A stretch of DNA of 64,000 nt from Marichromatium bheemlicum (GCF_012276755.1 NZ_JAAXKX010000001.1:1-64000); one strand, 5' to 3'; counted from the stretch's first letter, positions 48,086 through 58,533 are shown. Translations and numbers: made by a program. Notes: generated from the letters alone by a model not told the origin.

Positions 48086-48393
48086 GGCGCAACCTGCACT
48101 GACCGACATTGGATCCGACATCTGACCGGCTCGCCCGCGCCACGTCGGCTCCCCGGCGCGCTCGCACCATGACCGCCCCGACACCGCCGCGCCCATGTCT
48201 CGGCACGGGCAGCGCCAGGCCTCGGCGTGGCCGGTAAGCTAGCGACCGCGATCCGGGCGGTCAACACGCGACCGAGACGCAACACCGAGGGTTGACGACC
48301 TTGCTTGATTATCATCGGGGCGACTTGTAGCTTGCCCCGAACGCGCGCCCCGGGACCGGCGCGCCCCACTCTTTCCGACCCGTTGAGATCGAC
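48086..48393. other. Intergenic region between divergent HD-GYP and ileS genes
   Basis: About 308 bases if the GTG start of the HD-GYP gene is right. A less GC-rich segment at 48298-48330 (TTGCTTGATTATCATC) may belong to the ileS promoter, but I could not pair a convincing -35 and -10. No gene is seen. A T-box is not expected in this group and none is visible. Confidence 0.35.
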
Positions 48394-51234
48394 GTGACAG
48401 ACTATAAACAGACGCTCAATCTTCCCAAGACCGGCTTCGCGATGAAGGCCAACCTGGCACAGCGCGAGCCCGAGATGCTCAAACGCTGGGAGTCGATGGA
48501 TCTCTACGCACGCATCCGCGAGGCCCGCGCCGGCGCCGAGCGCTTCGTGCTGCACGATGGCCCACCCTACGCCAACGGCGACATCCATATCGGCCACGCC
48601 GTCAACAAGGTGCTCAAGGACATCATCGTCAAGTCGCGCACCCTGGCCGGATTCGACGCCCCCTACGTCCCGGGCTGGGACTGTCACGGTCTGCCGATCG
48701 AACTCCAGGTCGAGAAGAAAAAGGGTAAACCGGGGCAGAAGATCAGTGCCGCCGAATTCCGCCGCGCCTGTCGCGACTATGCCGCCCGCCAGGTCGACGG
48801 CCAGCGCACCGACTTCAAGCGCCTGGGCGTGCTCGGTGACTGGGACAACCCCTATCTCACCATGGACTACGGCTTCGAGGCCGACATCATCCGTGCGCTC
48901 GGGCGCATCATCGACAATGGGCACGTCCACAAGGGGTTCAAGCCGGTGCACTGGTGCGTCGACTGCGGCTCGGCGCTGGCCGAGGCCGAGGTCGAGTACG
49001 CCGACAAGCAGTCGAGCGCGATCGACGTGCGCTTCCGACTGGTCGACCCCAATGCCCTCGAGGGCCGCTGTCACACCGCCCCCGACGGTGCCGGCAGCGG
49101 TCCGGTGGCGGTGGTGATCTGGACCACCACGCCCTGGACCCTACCGGCCAACCAAGCCGTCGCACTCAACGCCGAGCTCGACTACGTGGTGGTCGAGGCC
49201 GAGCATGACGCCGCCCCGGGCGGGCGCGAGCGGTTGATCGTCGCCGAAGGGCTGCTCAAGGACACCATGGACCGCTGGGGCATCGAACACTACCGCGTGC
49301 TCGGCTATGCCCGCGGCATCGATCTCGAAGGGCTGCGACTGCACCACCCCTTCTACGACCGCGAGGTACCGGTGATCCTCGGCGAGCATGTCAGCCTCGA
49401 TGCCGGTACCGGCGCGGTACACACCGCCCCGGGCCACGGCCTCGAGGACTACCTCGTCGGTCAGCGCTATGGCCTGCCAATCGACAACCCGGTCGGCGGT
49501 GATGGGTGCTTCCTACCCGATACCGAGCTGTTCGCCGGCGAGCACGTGTTCAAGGCCAATGAACACGTCATCGAGGTGCTCAAACACCACGGCGCACTCC
49601 TGCTCGAGACCCGCATCACCCACAGCTACCCGCACTGCTGGCGGCATAAGACCCCGATCATCTTCCGCGCCACCCCGCAGTGGTTCATCAGCATGGACCA
49701 ACAGGGGCTGCGCGCGGCGGCACTGCGCGAGATCGACAAGGTTGAGTGGCTGCCGGAGTGGGGGCGCAACCGCATCGAGGCGATGGTCCAAGGCCGCCCC
49801 GACTGGTGCATCTCACGCCAGCGCACCTGGGGCGTGCCGATCCCGCTGTTCGTCCACAAGGAGAGTGCCGAGCTGCACCCGCGCACCGCCGAGCTGATCG
49901 AGCAGGTCGCCGAGCGCGTCGAGCGCGAGGGTATCGAGGCCTGGTTCGCGCTCGATCCGGCCGAACTCCTCGGCGCCGAGGAAGCCGCGCACTACGACAA
50001 GGTGCACGACACCCTCGACGTCTGGTTCGACTCCGGGGTGACCCACGCCTGCGTGCTCGAACGGCGCGCCGAACTCGGCCGCCCGGCCGACCTCTATCTC
50101 GAGGGCTCCGATCAGCACCGCGGCTGGTTCCAGTCCTCGTTGATGACCTCCACCGCGATCCACGATCACGCCCCCTATCGTCAGGTACTCACCCACGGCT
50201 TCACCGTCGACGCCAAGGGCGAGAAGATGTCCAAGTCCAAGGGCAACGTGGTCAAGCCGCAGGCAGTGGTCAAGAACCTCGGCGCCGACATCATCCGACT
50301 GTGGGTCGCGGGTACCGACTATCGCGGCGAGATGAGCGTCAGCGACGAGATCCTCAAGCGCACCGCCGACAGCTACCGACGCATCCGCAACACCGCGCGT
50401 TTTCTGCTCGCCAACCTCAACGGCTTCGACCCGGTCAGCGACCTGCTGCCCCCCAGCGAGATGCTCGCCCTCGACCGTTGGGCGGTCGATCGCGCCGCAC
50501 GCCTCCAGCAGGAGATCGTCGCCGCCTACGAGGACTACCAGTTCCACCTGATCTGCCAGAAGCTGCAGCAGTTCTGCGTGGTCGACCTCGGCGGTTTCTA
50601 TCTCGATGTCATCAAGGACCGTCAATACACCACCCAGGCCGACAGCCAGGCGCGGCGCTCCTGCCAGAGCGCGATGTATCACATCATCGAGGCGATGGCA
50701 CGCTGGATGGCGCCGATCCTGAGCTTCACCGCCGACGAGATCTGGCGCCACATCCCCGGCGAGCGCGGCGAGACCCCGTTCACCGAGCAGTGGTACGCGG
50801 GACTGTTCACCCTCGCCGCTGACGAACCACTCGGCCGCGCCTTCTGGGATCAGGTGATCGCGGTGCGCGCCGCCGTCGGACCGGCGCTGGAGGCCGCGCG
50901 CAAGGCCGGGGCCATCGGCGCCGGGCTCGACGCCGAACTCACCCTCTATTGCGCCCCCGAACTGCAGACCTCGCTGGCCCGCCTCGAGGACGAGCTGCGC
51001 TTCGTGCTGATCACCTCGGCGGTGACCCTCGCGCCACTCGAGCAGGCACCCGAGGCCGCCCAGGACACCGACCTCGACGGCCTGCGGGTGACGGTCACGC
51101 CGAGCAGCCACCCCAAGTGCGTGCGTTGCTGGCACCGTCGCGCCGATGTCGGCCACAACACCGAGCACCCGGAGCTGTGCGGGCGCTGTGTCGAGAACGT
51201 CGCCGGCTCCGGCGAGACTCGTCGCTATGGCTGA
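48394..51234 (+). CDS. ileS: Isoleucyl-tRNA synthetase
   Basis: Class I synthetase charging tRNA-Ile, 946 residues. The HIGH motif is [13 protein letters not shown] near residue 63 and KMSKS is in [15 protein letters not shown] near 610. The CP1 editing domain lies between, with [12 protein letters not shown] near 246. The C-terminal zinc finger has CVRCWHRR near 909 and CGRCVENV near 929. The start is GTG 48394 and the sequence [13 protein letters not shown] fits the family. It overlaps lspA by 8 nt, the widely conserved ileS-lspA pair. Confidence 0.98.
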   Translation: MTDYKQTLNLPKTGFAMKANLAQREPEMLKRWESMDLYARIREARAGAERFVLHDGPPYANGDIHIGHAVNKVLKDIIVKSRTLAGFDAPYVPGWDCHGLPIELQVEKKKGKPGQKISAAEFRRACRDYAARQVDGQRTDFKRLGVLGDWDNPYLTMDYGFEADIIRALGRIIDNGHVHKGFKPVHWCVDCGSALAEAEVEYADKQSSAIDVRFRLVDPNALEGRCHTAPDGAGSGPVAVVIWTTTPWTLPANQAVALNAELDYVVVEAEHDAAPGGRERLIVAEGLLKDTMDRWGIEHYRVLGYARGIDLEGLRLHHPFYDREVPVILGEHVSLDAGTGAVHTAPGHGLEDYLVGQRYGLPIDNPVGGDGCFLPDTELFAGEHVFKANEHVIEVLKHHGALLLETRITHSYPHCWRHKTPIIFRATPQWFISMDQQGLRAAALREIDKVEWLPEWGRNRIEAMVQGRPDWCISRQRTWGVPIPLFVHKESAELHPRTAELIEQVAERVEREGIEAWFALDPAELLGAEEAAHYDKVHDTLDVWFDSGVTHACVLERRAELGRPADLYLEGSDQHRGWFQSSLMTSTAIHDHAPYRQVLTHGFTVDAKGEKMSKSKGNVVKPQAVVKNLGADIIRLWVAGTDYRGEMSVSDEILKRTADSYRRIRNTARFLLANLNGFDPVSDLLPPSEMLALDRWAVDRAARLQQEIVAAYEDYQFHLICQKLQQFCVVDLGGFYLDVIKDRQYTTQADSQARRSCQSAMYHIIEAMARWMAPILSFTADEIWRHIPGERGETPFTEQWYAGLFTLAADEPLGRAFWDQVIAVRAAVGPALEAARKAGAIGAGLDAELTLYCAPELQTSLARLEDELRFVLITSAVTLAPLEQAPEAAQDTDLDGLRVTVTPSSHPKCVRCWHRRADVGHNTEHPELCGRCVENVAGSGETRRYG

Positions 51235-51736
51235 GCCCGGCGCCCGCTCCTGGCTGTGGCTGTCGCTGCTGGTGCTGGTCCTCGACCAGGCCAGCAAGTG
51301 GCTGGTCTATGCTGTGCTGGAGCCGTTCCAGGTCATCGCACTGACCGAGACCCTGCATCTCACCCTGGTGTTCAACGAGGGGGCGGCCTTCAGCCTGCTC
51401 GCCGGGGCCGGCGGCTGGCAGCGCTGGCTGTTCGCGCTGATCGCCGTGGTCGTCAGCGTCGCGCTGGTGATCTGGCTGGGGCGGCTGCGCCGCGACCAGC
51501 GCTGGAGCGCCGCGGCACTAGCGCTGCTGCTCGGCGGTGCGCTCGGCAACCTGATCGACCGGGTGGTGCTCGGCCATGTGATCGACTTCGTCCAGGTCTA
51601 TCTGCCCTTCCTGCCGATGGACCTGTTCAACCCCTGGCCGGCCTTCAACGTCGCCGATAGCGCGATCAGCATCGGGGTCGTCATCCTGTTCATCGTCACC
51701 CTATTCGAGCGCCCCGAACCGCATCATCAGGACTGA
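51227..51736 (+). CDS. lspA: Lipoprotein signal peptidase LspA
   Basis: Inner-membrane aspartyl protease that removes signal peptides from diacylated prolipoproteins; BamE and the other lipoproteins here would be substrates. 169 residues with four membrane helices. Conserved LDQASKWLV near 18, [11 protein letters not shown] near 48, [18 protein letters not shown] near 103 and [11 protein letters not shown] near 139 contain the two catalytic Asp residues. ATG 51227 overlaps the ileS stop. Confidence 0.97.
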   Translation: MAEPGARSWLWLSLLVLVLDQASKWLVYAVLEPFQVIALTETLHLTLVFNEGAAFSLLAGAGGWQRWLFALIAVVVSVALVIWLGRLRRDQRWSAAALALLLGGALGNLIDRVVLGHVIDFVQVYLPFLPMDLFNPWPAFNVADSAISIGVVILFIVTLFERPEPHHQD

Positions 51737-51826
51737 GGCCGGCGCACCCGGCCACGACCAGGGATGGTCGTCCACCCCGGGGGAGGCGCTTCCCCGGCCA
51801 TTTTTCTCTACAGGCCTTCTCATGCG

Positions 51827-52732
51827 ATGAGAATTGCGATCCTTTCACGCAACCCCTCGCTCTACTCCACCCGCAGACTGGTGGAGGCGGCGCGCGCACG
51901 CGGTCACGAGACCAAGGTGCTCGACGTGCTGCGCTGCTACATGAACATCACCTCGCACGCCCCCTCGATCCACTACAAGGGCGAGGAGCTGACCGGCTTC
52001 GACGCGGTGATCCCGCGCATCGGCGCCTCGGTGACCTTCTACGGCACCGCGGTACTGCGCCAGTTCGAGATGATGGGCGTCTACCCGCTCAACGAGTCGG
52101 TGGCGATCACCCGCGCGCGCGACAAGCTGCGCTCGCTACAGCTACTCTCGCGCAAGGGCATCGGGCTGCCGATCACCGGCTTCGCCCACGCCCCGGACGA
52201 CATCGCCGACCTCATCAAGATGGTCGGCGGCGCACCGCTGGTGATCAAGCTCCTCGAGGGTACCCAGGGCATCGGCGTGGTGCTCGCCGAGACCCAGCAG
52301 GCTGCCGAGAGCGTGATCGAGGCCTTCATGGGGCTCAAGGCCAACATCCTGGTGCAGGAATACATCCACGAGGCCAAGGGCGCCGACATCCGCTGCTTCG
52401 TCATCGGCGACAAGGTGGTGGCGGCGATGAAGCGTCAGGCCAAGGCCGGTGAGTTCCGCTCCAACCTCCACCGCGGCGGCAGCGCCTCACTGATCCGCAT
52501 CACCCCCGAGGAACGCTCCACCGCGACCCGCGCGGCGCGGATCATGGGGCTCAACGTCGCCGGCGTCGACATCCTTCGCTCCAACCACGGCCCGGTGGTG
52601 ATGGAGGTCAACTCCTCGCCCGGACTCGAGGGCATCGAGGCGGCCACCGGCAAGGACATCGCCGACCAGATCGTCGCCTTCATCGAGAAACACGCCGCCG
52701 CCGGCAAGACCCGCACCCGCGGTCAGGGCTGA
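51827..52732 (+). CDS. rimK: RimK-type glutamate ligase (ATP-grasp)
   Basis: Adds glutamate residues to the C-terminus of ribosomal protein S6 (and makes poly-alpha-glutamate in vitro). 301 residues. It begins [22 protein letters not shown]. The ATP-grasp part has [18 protein letters not shown] near 138, [18 protein letters not shown] near 178, and [25 protein letters not shown] near 248, where the metal-binding Glu and Asn lie. ATG 51827 was chosen over 51822 and a longer frame. The next gene is only 9 nt away. Confidence 0.95.
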   Translation: MRIAILSRNPSLYSTRRLVEAARARGHETKVLDVLRCYMNITSHAPSIHYKGEELTGFDAVIPRIGASVTFYGTAVLRQFEMMGVYPLNESVAITRARDKLRSLQLLSRKGIGLPITGFAHAPDDIADLIKMVGGAPLVIKLLEGTQGIGVVLAETQQAAESVIEAFMGLKANILVQEYIHEAKGADIRCFVIGDKVVAAMKRQAKAGEFRSNLHRGGSASLIRITPEERSTATRAARIMGLNVAGVDILRSNHGPVVMEVNSSPGLEGIEAATGKDIADQIVAFIEKHAAAGKTRTRGQG

Positions 52733-52741
52733 GCAGCGCCC

Positions 52742-53788
52742 ATGACCGAGCCAGTGCGCATCGCCGGGCACGCGATCTCGCCGGGCGAGCGCACCCGCAT
52801 CGACCTCGCCCTCCCCAACCTCTACACCCAGACCCCGGTGGCGATGCCGGTGCACGTGCTGCGCGGGCGGCGCGACGGGCCACGGCTGTTCGTCACCGCG
52901 GCGGTCCACGGCGACGAGATCAACGGTGTCGAGATCATCCGCCGGCTACTCGCCCACCCGGCACTGCGTCACCTGCGCGGCACCCTGCTGGCGGTGCCGG
53001 TGGTCAACGTCTACGGCTATGTCCGCCAGTCGCGCTACCTGCCCGACCGGCGCGATCTCAACCGCAGCTTCCCCGGCTCGGACACCGGCTCGCTGGCCGC
53101 GCGCCTGGCCGCTACCCTGGTCAGCGAGGTGGTCACCAAGGCGACCCACGGCATCGACCTGCACACCGGCGCCCTGCATCGCGAGAACCTGCCCCAGATC
53201 CGCGCCACCCTCGACGCCAGCCCCGAGACCTCGGAGCTGGCTCGCGCCTTCGCCGCACCGGTGATCCTCGACGCCGAGCCGCGCCCGGGCTCGCTGCGCG
53301 CGGTGGCCGCCGAGCACGACATCCCGCTGTTGCTGTTCGAGGCCGGCGAGGCGCTGCGCTTCGACGAGTTCTCGATCCGCGCCGGGGTGCGCGGCATCCT
53401 CGGGGTGATGCGCCGGCTGGGGATGATCCGCGCCTCGGGCGGGCGCCGCGCCCGGGTGCGCGCCCCGGTGGTGGCGCGCTCGAGCCTGTGGGTGCGCGCC
53501 CCGCAGAGCGGCGTGCTGCTCTCGCTCACCGCGCTCGGCGCCCAGGTCGAGCGCGGCGACACCCTGGGGGTGCTCACCGACCCCTTCCGCCCCGCCGACG
53601 AGCCGGTGCGCGCGCCCTGCAGCGGCATCGTCATCGGTCGCACCAACCTGCCGCTGGTCACCGAGGGTGAGGCGCTCTATCACATCGCCCGCTTCGGCGC
53701 CCTGGAGAGCGCGGTCGAGGCCGTCGAGCAGTATCGCGTCGCGCTCGATCCCGAGGACGAGGCCGAGGCGGGACCGAGCATCCTCTGA
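52742..53788 (+). CDS. Succinylglutamate desuccinylase/aspartoacylase-family hydrolase
   Basis: A 348-residue zinc carboxypeptidase-like protein of the AstE/AspA group (COG3608 type). Zinc ligands are expected in AAVHGDEINGVEII (His and Glu near 60) and DLHTGALHREN (His near 141). RDLNRSFPGS near 102 and FEAGEA near 200 are also typical. A C-terminal biotinyl-like beta region includes VRAPQSGVLLSL near 254. It is coupled to rimK, a pairing seen in many bacteria; it may trim glutamate-modified products, but the substrate is unknown. Confidence 0.88.
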   Translation: MTEPVRIAGHAISPGERTRIDLALPNLYTQTPVAMPVHVLRGRRDGPRLFVTAAVHGDEINGVEIIRRLLAHPALRHLRGTLLAVPVVNVYGYVRQSRYLPDRRDLNRSFPGSDTGSLAARLAATLVSEVVTKATHGIDLHTGALHRENLPQIRATLDASPETSELARAFAAPVILDAEPRPGSLRAVAAEHDIPLLLFEAGEALRFDEFSIRAGVRGILGVMRRLGMIRASGGRRARVRAPVVARSSLWVRAPQSGVLLSLTALGAQVERGDTLGVLTDPFRPADEPVRAPCSGIVIGRTNLPLVTEGEALYHIARFGALESAVEAVEQYRVALDPEDEAEAGPSIL

Positions 53789-53794
53789 GACCAC

Positions 53795-54511
53795 TCAGTC
53801 GCCCGGCGCGGGATCGAGCAGCAGACGCGCGCCGTCGCGATCGAGCCGAGCGCCGAGCCGCTCGAACAGGTCCTCGCCGAGCAACGCGTTGCCGCCGAGC
53901 GCGCGACCCTCGACACAGCCCACCTCGACCTCCAGCAGACGTCGAGGGCCGGCACGCACCGCGGTCAGGCGCCCGGGTCGCGCCAGCACCTCGGCGCCGC
54001 CGAGCGCGATCGCGACCGGTGGCGCCTCCAGATCGAGCCCCAGCTCGGCGCACACCCTTGCCGGTAGCAGGGTGCGCGTGGCCCCGGTATCGAGCAGTAG
54101 CGGCTGCCGCCTGGGAGCTGCATCGCCGGACTCGAGCGTCAATACCACCACCCACGCCGCACCCTTGCGACGCAACGGCAACTGCAGCGGCGCGGCCTCG
54201 GGCAGCGGTGCCCCGGAGATCGCCCCGGGCGTCCTCCGGGCACCGACCAGGATGACCCGTACCACCCGCCCGTCGGGGGTGCGCAGGATGACATGATCGA
54301 GCCCGGCGAGCAGATGGCGCAGGCGTCGTTCCAGTCCGCCCGCACGCAGCCGTCCAAGGTGTCCTCGCGCCAGCTCGCGTCCACTGACGCTGAAGCCATG
54401 CCGTTGCGCCAGGTGATCGAGCGTCGCGCCGACCTCGACCTCGGGCGCCGCACGCACCTGCCCCGCTCCCCCCAGCAGCAGCATCAAGAACAGCACGAAC
54501 GGCCGTGACAT
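53795..54511 (-). CDS. Periplasmic retropepsin-like aspartic protease
   Basis: A 238-residue secreted protein. A signal peptide (residues 1 to about 20, ending QVRA) is followed by a domain that contains a hydrophobic patch LAGLDHVILRTPDGRVVRVI. The retropepsin-like part has active-site LLLDTGATRTLLP (Asp141) and the closing GNALLGEDLFERLG near 212. One such domain would act as a homodimer. The gene is convergent with the rimK-linked hydrolase, 6 nt apart. ATG 54511 gives the cleanest signal peptide. Confidence 0.85.
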   Translation of the reverse strand: MSRPFVLFLMLLLGGAGQVRAAPEVEVGATLDHLAQRHGFSVSGRELARGHLGRLRAGGLERRLRHLLAGLDHVILRTPDGRVVRVILVGARRTPGAISGAPLPEAAPLQLPLRRKGAAWVVVLTLESGDAAPRRQPLLLDTGATRTLLPARVCAELGLDLEAPPVAIALGGAEVLARPGRLTAVRAGPRRLLEVEVGCVEGRALGGNALLGEDLFERLGARLDRDGARLLLDPAPGD

Positions 54512-54613
54512 CGACGTCCTGTGAGATGAAAAAAGCACAAAATATAAGCAAACGTTAATGTATGATCGATCGCCGGTTCACACCCATCGCCCGCGCCGAG
54601 AGGAGGACCCCCG

Positions 54614-56593
54614 ATGACCGACGCCACCCGCGCTCTACCCAGGGAGCACCTGGCCGCCGCGCTCTTCACCCTGCTCGCCATCTATCTCGCTGGCATCGCC
54701 CCCTCGGTCGAGATCGCCTGGGTCAGCGCCGTGTTGCTGCTCACCGTCTTCCTCTTCGCCTTCGAGGTGGTGAGCGTCGATGTCGCCGCGATCAGCGTCA
54801 TGGTACTGCTCGGCCTGAGCAGCCTGGTCGCGCCCTGGATCGGACTCGATCAGGGGCTGGTCGCGCCCGAGCGGCTGTTCGACGGCTTCTCCAGCAACGC
54901 GGTGATCTCGATCATCGCGGTGATGATCGTCGGCGCCGGACTCGATCGTACCGGCATCATGTCCTGGGTGGCGGGGCTGATCATGCGTCTCGGCGGCGCC
55001 ACCGAAGCGCGCATCATCCCGTTGGTCTCGGGCACCGTCGGGGTGATCTCGAGCTTCATGCAAAACGTCGGCGCCGCGGCGCTGTTCATCCCGGTGGTCG
55101 GGCGCATCGCCGCGCGCACCCGCTTACCGATCTCGCGGCTACTGATGCCGATGGGCTTCTGCGCCATCCTCGGCGGCACCATCACCATGGTCGGATCGAG
55201 TCCGCTGATCCTGCTCAACGACCTCATCCTCCAGGCCAACGCCGCCCTCCCCGCCGACAGCGCGCCGCTGCGCACCTTCGCGCTGTTCGACGTCGCCCCG
55301 ATCGGCATCGCCCTGCTGATCACCGGCATCCTCTATTTCGTCGTCGCCGGACGCCTGGTGCTGCCGCGCGGTGGGGACGGTGAGACCGAGCTGCACGAGG
55401 GCGCGGCCACCCGCGCCTATCTCGCCGAGACCTATAATCTCGACGGCTGCGCGGTGCACGAGCTACGGGTGCCGGCAGACAGCCCGCTGGTCGACACCAG
55501 CGTCGACGAGATGGAGGACGCCTGGACGGTGCGGGTGGTGGCGCTCGACAAGGGCGACGGGCTCAGGGTCGGCGCCGACGGCGTCAACCGCGCCCTCGGC
55601 ATCGCCGCCGACACCCGCCTGGCGCTGATCGGCACCGCGGAGGCGATGGACGCCTTCGTCGCCGCCAACCGGCTCGAACGCAGCGCCGCGCTCGACCACT
55701 TCGCCGAGGTCGTCTCCGAGTCCAAGGCCGGGATCGCCGAGCTGGTGGTGCCGCCGGGCTCAGCGCTGATCGGCAAGAGCGCGCGCGATCTGTGGCTGCG
55801 CAAGACCTACGGGCTGTCGCTACTGGCGATCCACCGCGGCGGCAACGTCATCAACTACACCACCGGCGGGGTACGTAACACCCCCTTCGCCGCCGGCGAC
55901 GCGCTGGTGGTGCATACCACCTGGACCGACCTGGCGCGGCTCGAGCGCGACCGCAACTTCGTCGTCGTCACCACCGAGTACCCGCACGAGGCGCTGCGCC
56001 CGCACAAGGTCCCGGTGGCGCTGGCGCTGTTCGCACTCACCCTCGGGTTGATCTTGTTCACCGACCTGCGGCTCTCGGTCGCATTGCTCACCGGCGCCGT
56101 GGGCATGGTGCTCGCCGGGGTGTTGTCGATCGAGGAGGCCTACGCGGCGGTGAGCTGGAAGACGGTGTTCCTGCTCGCCTCGCTGATCCCGCTGGGGCTG
56201 GCGGTTGAGCAGAGCGGTACCGCCGCCTGGATCGCCGCGCAAACGCTCGAGGCACTCGGCACGGTGCCGGTGTGGGTGGTGCAAGCGGTGCTTGCGATCC
56301 TCGCCACCGCCTTCACCCTGGTGATGTCGAACGTCGGTGCCACCGTGCTGCTGGTGCCGTTGGCGGTCAACCTGGCGCTCGGGGTCGGCGCCGACCCGGC
56401 GCTGTTCGCACTGACCGTGGCGATTGCCACCTCCAACTCCTTCCTCATCCCCACCCATCAGGTCAACGCCCTGGTGATGGGACCGGGCGGCTATCGGGTG
56501 ACCGACTTCCTGCGCGCCGGCGGTATCATGACGGTGCTGTTCCTGGTGGTCTCGCTGACCATGCTGAACCTGGTGTTCACCCACCATCCCTGA
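54614..56593 (+). CDS. SLC13/DASS-type permease with two TrkA-C domains
   Basis: A 659-residue inner-membrane transporter. About five to six helices at each end flank a soluble middle part (about 255-450) that looks like two RCK_C/TrkA-C domains (ELRVPADSPLVDTS near 280 and ELVVPPGSALIGKSARDLWLRKTYGLSLLAI-type residues near 376). Helical repeats contain SSFMQNVGAAALFIPV near 140 and MSNVGATVLLVPLAVN near 570, typical of Na+/sulfate or dicarboxylate DASS carriers. AGGAGG precedes the ATG. Sulfate, dicarboxylate or another anion is possible. Confidence 0.88.
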   Translation: MTDATRALPREHLAAALFTLLAIYLAGIAPSVEIAWVSAVLLLTVFLFAFEVVSVDVAAISVMVLLGLSSLVAPWIGLDQGLVAPERLFDGFSSNAVISIIAVMIVGAGLDRTGIMSWVAGLIMRLGGATEARIIPLVSGTVGVISSFMQNVGAAALFIPVVGRIAARTRLPISRLLMPMGFCAILGGTITMVGSSPLILLNDLILQANAALPADSAPLRTFALFDVAPIGIALLITGILYFVVAGRLVLPRGGDGETELHEGAATRAYLAETYNLDGCAVHELRVPADSPLVDTSVDEMEDAWTVRVVALDKGDGLRVGADGVNRALGIAADTRLALIGTAEAMDAFVAANRLERSAALDHFAEVVSESKAGIAELVVPPGSALIGKSARDLWLRKTYGLSLLAIHRGGNVINYTTGGVRNTPFAAGDALVVHTTWTDLARLERDRNFVVVTTEYPHEALRPHKVPVALALFALTLGLILFTDLRLSVALLTGAVGMVLAGVLSIEEAYAAVSWKTVFLLASLIPLGLAVEQSGTAAWIAAQTLEALGTVPVWVVQAVLAILATAFTLVMSNVGATVLLVPLAVNLALGVGADPALFALTVAIATSNSFLIPTHQVNALVMGPGGYRVTDFLRAGGIMTVLFLVVSLTMLNLVFTHHP

Positions 56594-56647
56594 TCCACGG
56601 CCCACAGTCGCGCCGGCCACACCAGGCCGGCGCCCAGACCCGCGACC

Positions 56648-57958
56648 ATGTCACTGATCAACCGAACCCCACGCTGCCCGACCCACGACTGCCCGCTCGA
56701 ACTCGTCCTCCAGGGCGAGAAGCGCCTCCCCGGCCACCCGCTGATCGAGGCCGTGGGCGTGCCCATGTACGACTGCCCGCGCTGTCGCGAGCAGGGCGAG
56801 CCCTACACCATCGAGGCCGAGCCGGCGGCCACCAACGCGCTGATCAAGCGCCTCGGGCGTACCCTCGCGCGCAGCCGCTTCCCCGGCGCACTGCTGCGCC
56901 CCAAGGTCCGCATCGACTTCAACCCCTGGCAGGCCACCCTCGCGCGCCGCGCCCACGCCAACCCCGAGGGCGCACCGATCGACCCCGAGATCGCCCGCGC
57001 CGCCGGGCTCACGCCCGAACCCGAGGCCCTCGCCGAGTCGAGCACGACCGAACCGGCCACCCCCGAGGCGGCGAACGCCGCCCCCACGGTCACGCCACGG
57101 CTCGACTGGATCACCCCGGAGCGCCCGCGTCACCGCCTCGACCAGCTCATCCTCGACCCCGAGACCCTCACCCGTATTCGCGAGGCGACCAATGTCCTGC
57201 TCGCCCAGGGGCTGATCTACGACACCTGGAACCTGGCGGCGGTGGCACGCACCGGGCGACGCCTGGCGCTCAACTTCTACGGCCCGCCGGGTACCGGCAA
57301 GACCCTCGCCGCCGATGCCATCGCCGATCTGCTCGACCGACCGATCCTACGGGTGAGCTACGCCGAGCTGGAGTCGATGTATGTCGGCGAGACGCCGAAG
57401 AACATCCAGGCGGCCTTCGCCCGCGCCCGCGAAAGCGGCGCGCTGCTGTTTTTCGACGAGGCCGACTCGATCCTCGGGCGCCGGCTGCGCGATATCTCGC
57501 AATCGGCCGACAACAGCATCAATGTCGCGCGCAGCACCACCCTGATCGAACTCGACAACTTCGAGGGCGCGGTGATCTTCGCCTCCAACCTGGTCGGCAA
57601 CTACGACACCGCCTTCCTGCGACGGATGCTCGCCCATGTCGAGTTCCGGCTCCCCGGCGCCGACGAGCGCGCGCGTCTCTGGGCCGCGCACATCCCCGAC
57701 GAGCTGCCGCTGGCCGCAGACGTCGACCATCAGGATCTGGCCGCACACTCCGAGGGCGCCGCTGGCGGCGACATCCAGAACGCGGTGCTGCTCGCCGCCT
57801 CCTACGCGGCGATGCGCCCCGAGCCCGAGCAGCGCGTGGCCCAGGCCGACCTGCAACGGGCGATCGACTTCCTGCTGGAGGGTAAGCGGCGCATCCTCGA
57901 GGACGCGCCACCAGCAGCACGCGCCGGCAGCTGCGAGATCGGGTTCGAGCGAGAATAG
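56648..57958 (+). CDS. AAA+ ATPase with N-terminal cysteine cluster
   Basis: A 436-residue ATPase of unknown function. The N-terminal 50 residues carry CPTHDCPLEL (Cys10 and Cys15) and YDCPRCREQGE (Cys near 43 and 46), a likely zinc ribbon. A low-complexity Ala/Pro/Glu linker spans about 110-150. The AAA domain (about 170-420) has Walker [14 protein letters not shown] near 216, Walker B LLFFDEADSILGRR near 269 and an Arg-rich segment AFLRRMLAHVEFRLP near 322. GGDIQNAVLLAA is the sensor-2 region. It follows the SLC13 gene by 54 nt, but a functional link is not evident. Confidence 0.85.
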   Translation: MSLINRTPRCPTHDCPLELVLQGEKRLPGHPLIEAVGVPMYDCPRCREQGEPYTIEAEPAATNALIKRLGRTLARSRFPGALLRPKVRIDFNPWQATLARRAHANPEGAPIDPEIARAAGLTPEPEALAESSTTEPATPEAANAAPTVTPRLDWITPERPRHRLDQLILDPETLTRIREATNVLLAQGLIYDTWNLAAVARTGRRLALNFYGPPGTGKTLAADAIADLLDRPILRVSYAELESMYVGETPKNIQAAFARARESGALLFFDEADSILGRRLRDISQSADNSINVARSTTLIELDNFEGAVIFASNLVGNYDTAFLRRMLAHVEFRLPGADERARLWAAHIPDELPLAADVDHQDLAAHSEGAAGGDIQNAVLLAASYAAMRPEPEQRVAQADLQRAIDFLLEGKRRILEDAPPAARAGSCEIGFERE

Positions 57959-57999
57959 GCCGAGGTCGGCGGTGCCTCACCCAGCGTGGGACGCCGCAC

Positions 58000-58533
58000 T
58001 CAGCCGGCCAGCACCAGCGGCGGGCGTGTCGGCGCCGGGCGCCGCGCCGCCACCGGCACAGAACGCGACGGCGCTGGGTGATCGAGCCAACACGCTACCC
58101 CCGGGTGCAGGGCGCACGCGGCGCGCGCCACCGCCGCGTCGACCGTGGCGCGCAACCCGATCTGCCCGGCGGCAACGCACAACCCGACCAACGCGACCAG
58201 GACCGGGTCGCCGTGCCGGGCGAGCCACGGATAGGGATCACCGAGCGGCGGTGTGGCGGAGAGCAGCAGCGGACCCTGAGCGCGCAACCGAGCGACCCCG
58301 GCGAGCCGCGCCCGCTCGGCGGCGTGCCGACCGATGCTCAGCAGCACGTCGAGCCGGTGCACCGAGAGCGCCGCGCCGTGCGGGGCGCTCTCGGGCAACA
58401 CGATCCGCTCACCATCGATCACCTCGGTCACGTCGGTTGCGCCGGCCGGCACCATCCACACCCGCCGCCGTCCCCCGGACGCCTCCCCGTCCGCCGTCGG
58501 CGCAGCAGGGACACCCAGCCACTGCGGCCTCAC
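58000..58533 (-). CDS. Truncated, diverged CobT-like protein
   Basis: A 177-residue protein that starts at GTG 58533, overlapping the cobD stop by one codon register (GTGA). Its order of motifs follows the C-terminal two-thirds of CobT (nicotinate-nucleotide:dimethylbenzimidazole phosphoribosyltransferase): a strand ending in GERIVLPESAP, then RLDVLLSIGRHAAERARLAG, then ALVGLCVAAGQIGLRATVDA. The N-terminal base-binding part is missing. The phosphate-binding GMGIGNTT is not seen (QGPLLLSATP instead), and the C-terminal catalytic Glu region (SAEPGH in CobT) reads APSRSV. It is probably not a working transferase. The homology is by eye and could be wrong. Confidence 0.45.
   Translation of the reverse strand: MRPQWLGVPAAPTADGEASGGRRRVWMVPAGATDVTEVIDGERIVLPESAPHGAALSVHRLDVLLSIGRHAAERARLAGVARLRAQGPLLLSATPPLGDPYPWLARHGDPVLVALVGLCVAAGQIGLRATVDAAVARAACALHPGVACWLDHPAPSRSVPVAARRPAPTRPPLVLAG

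Noticed and set aside
48082-49074. Leftward frame across the start of ileS
   Set aside because: It is the antisense of conserved synthetase sequence.
54551-54566. TATGAT as a -10 for the SLC13 gene
   Set aside because: No acceptable -35 at 16-18 bases and the TG is not at the extended -10 position.
56272-57885. 537-codon frame overlapping the AAA+ gene in another register
   Set aside because: It is Arg- and Pro-rich out-of-frame sequence of a clear ATPase gene.
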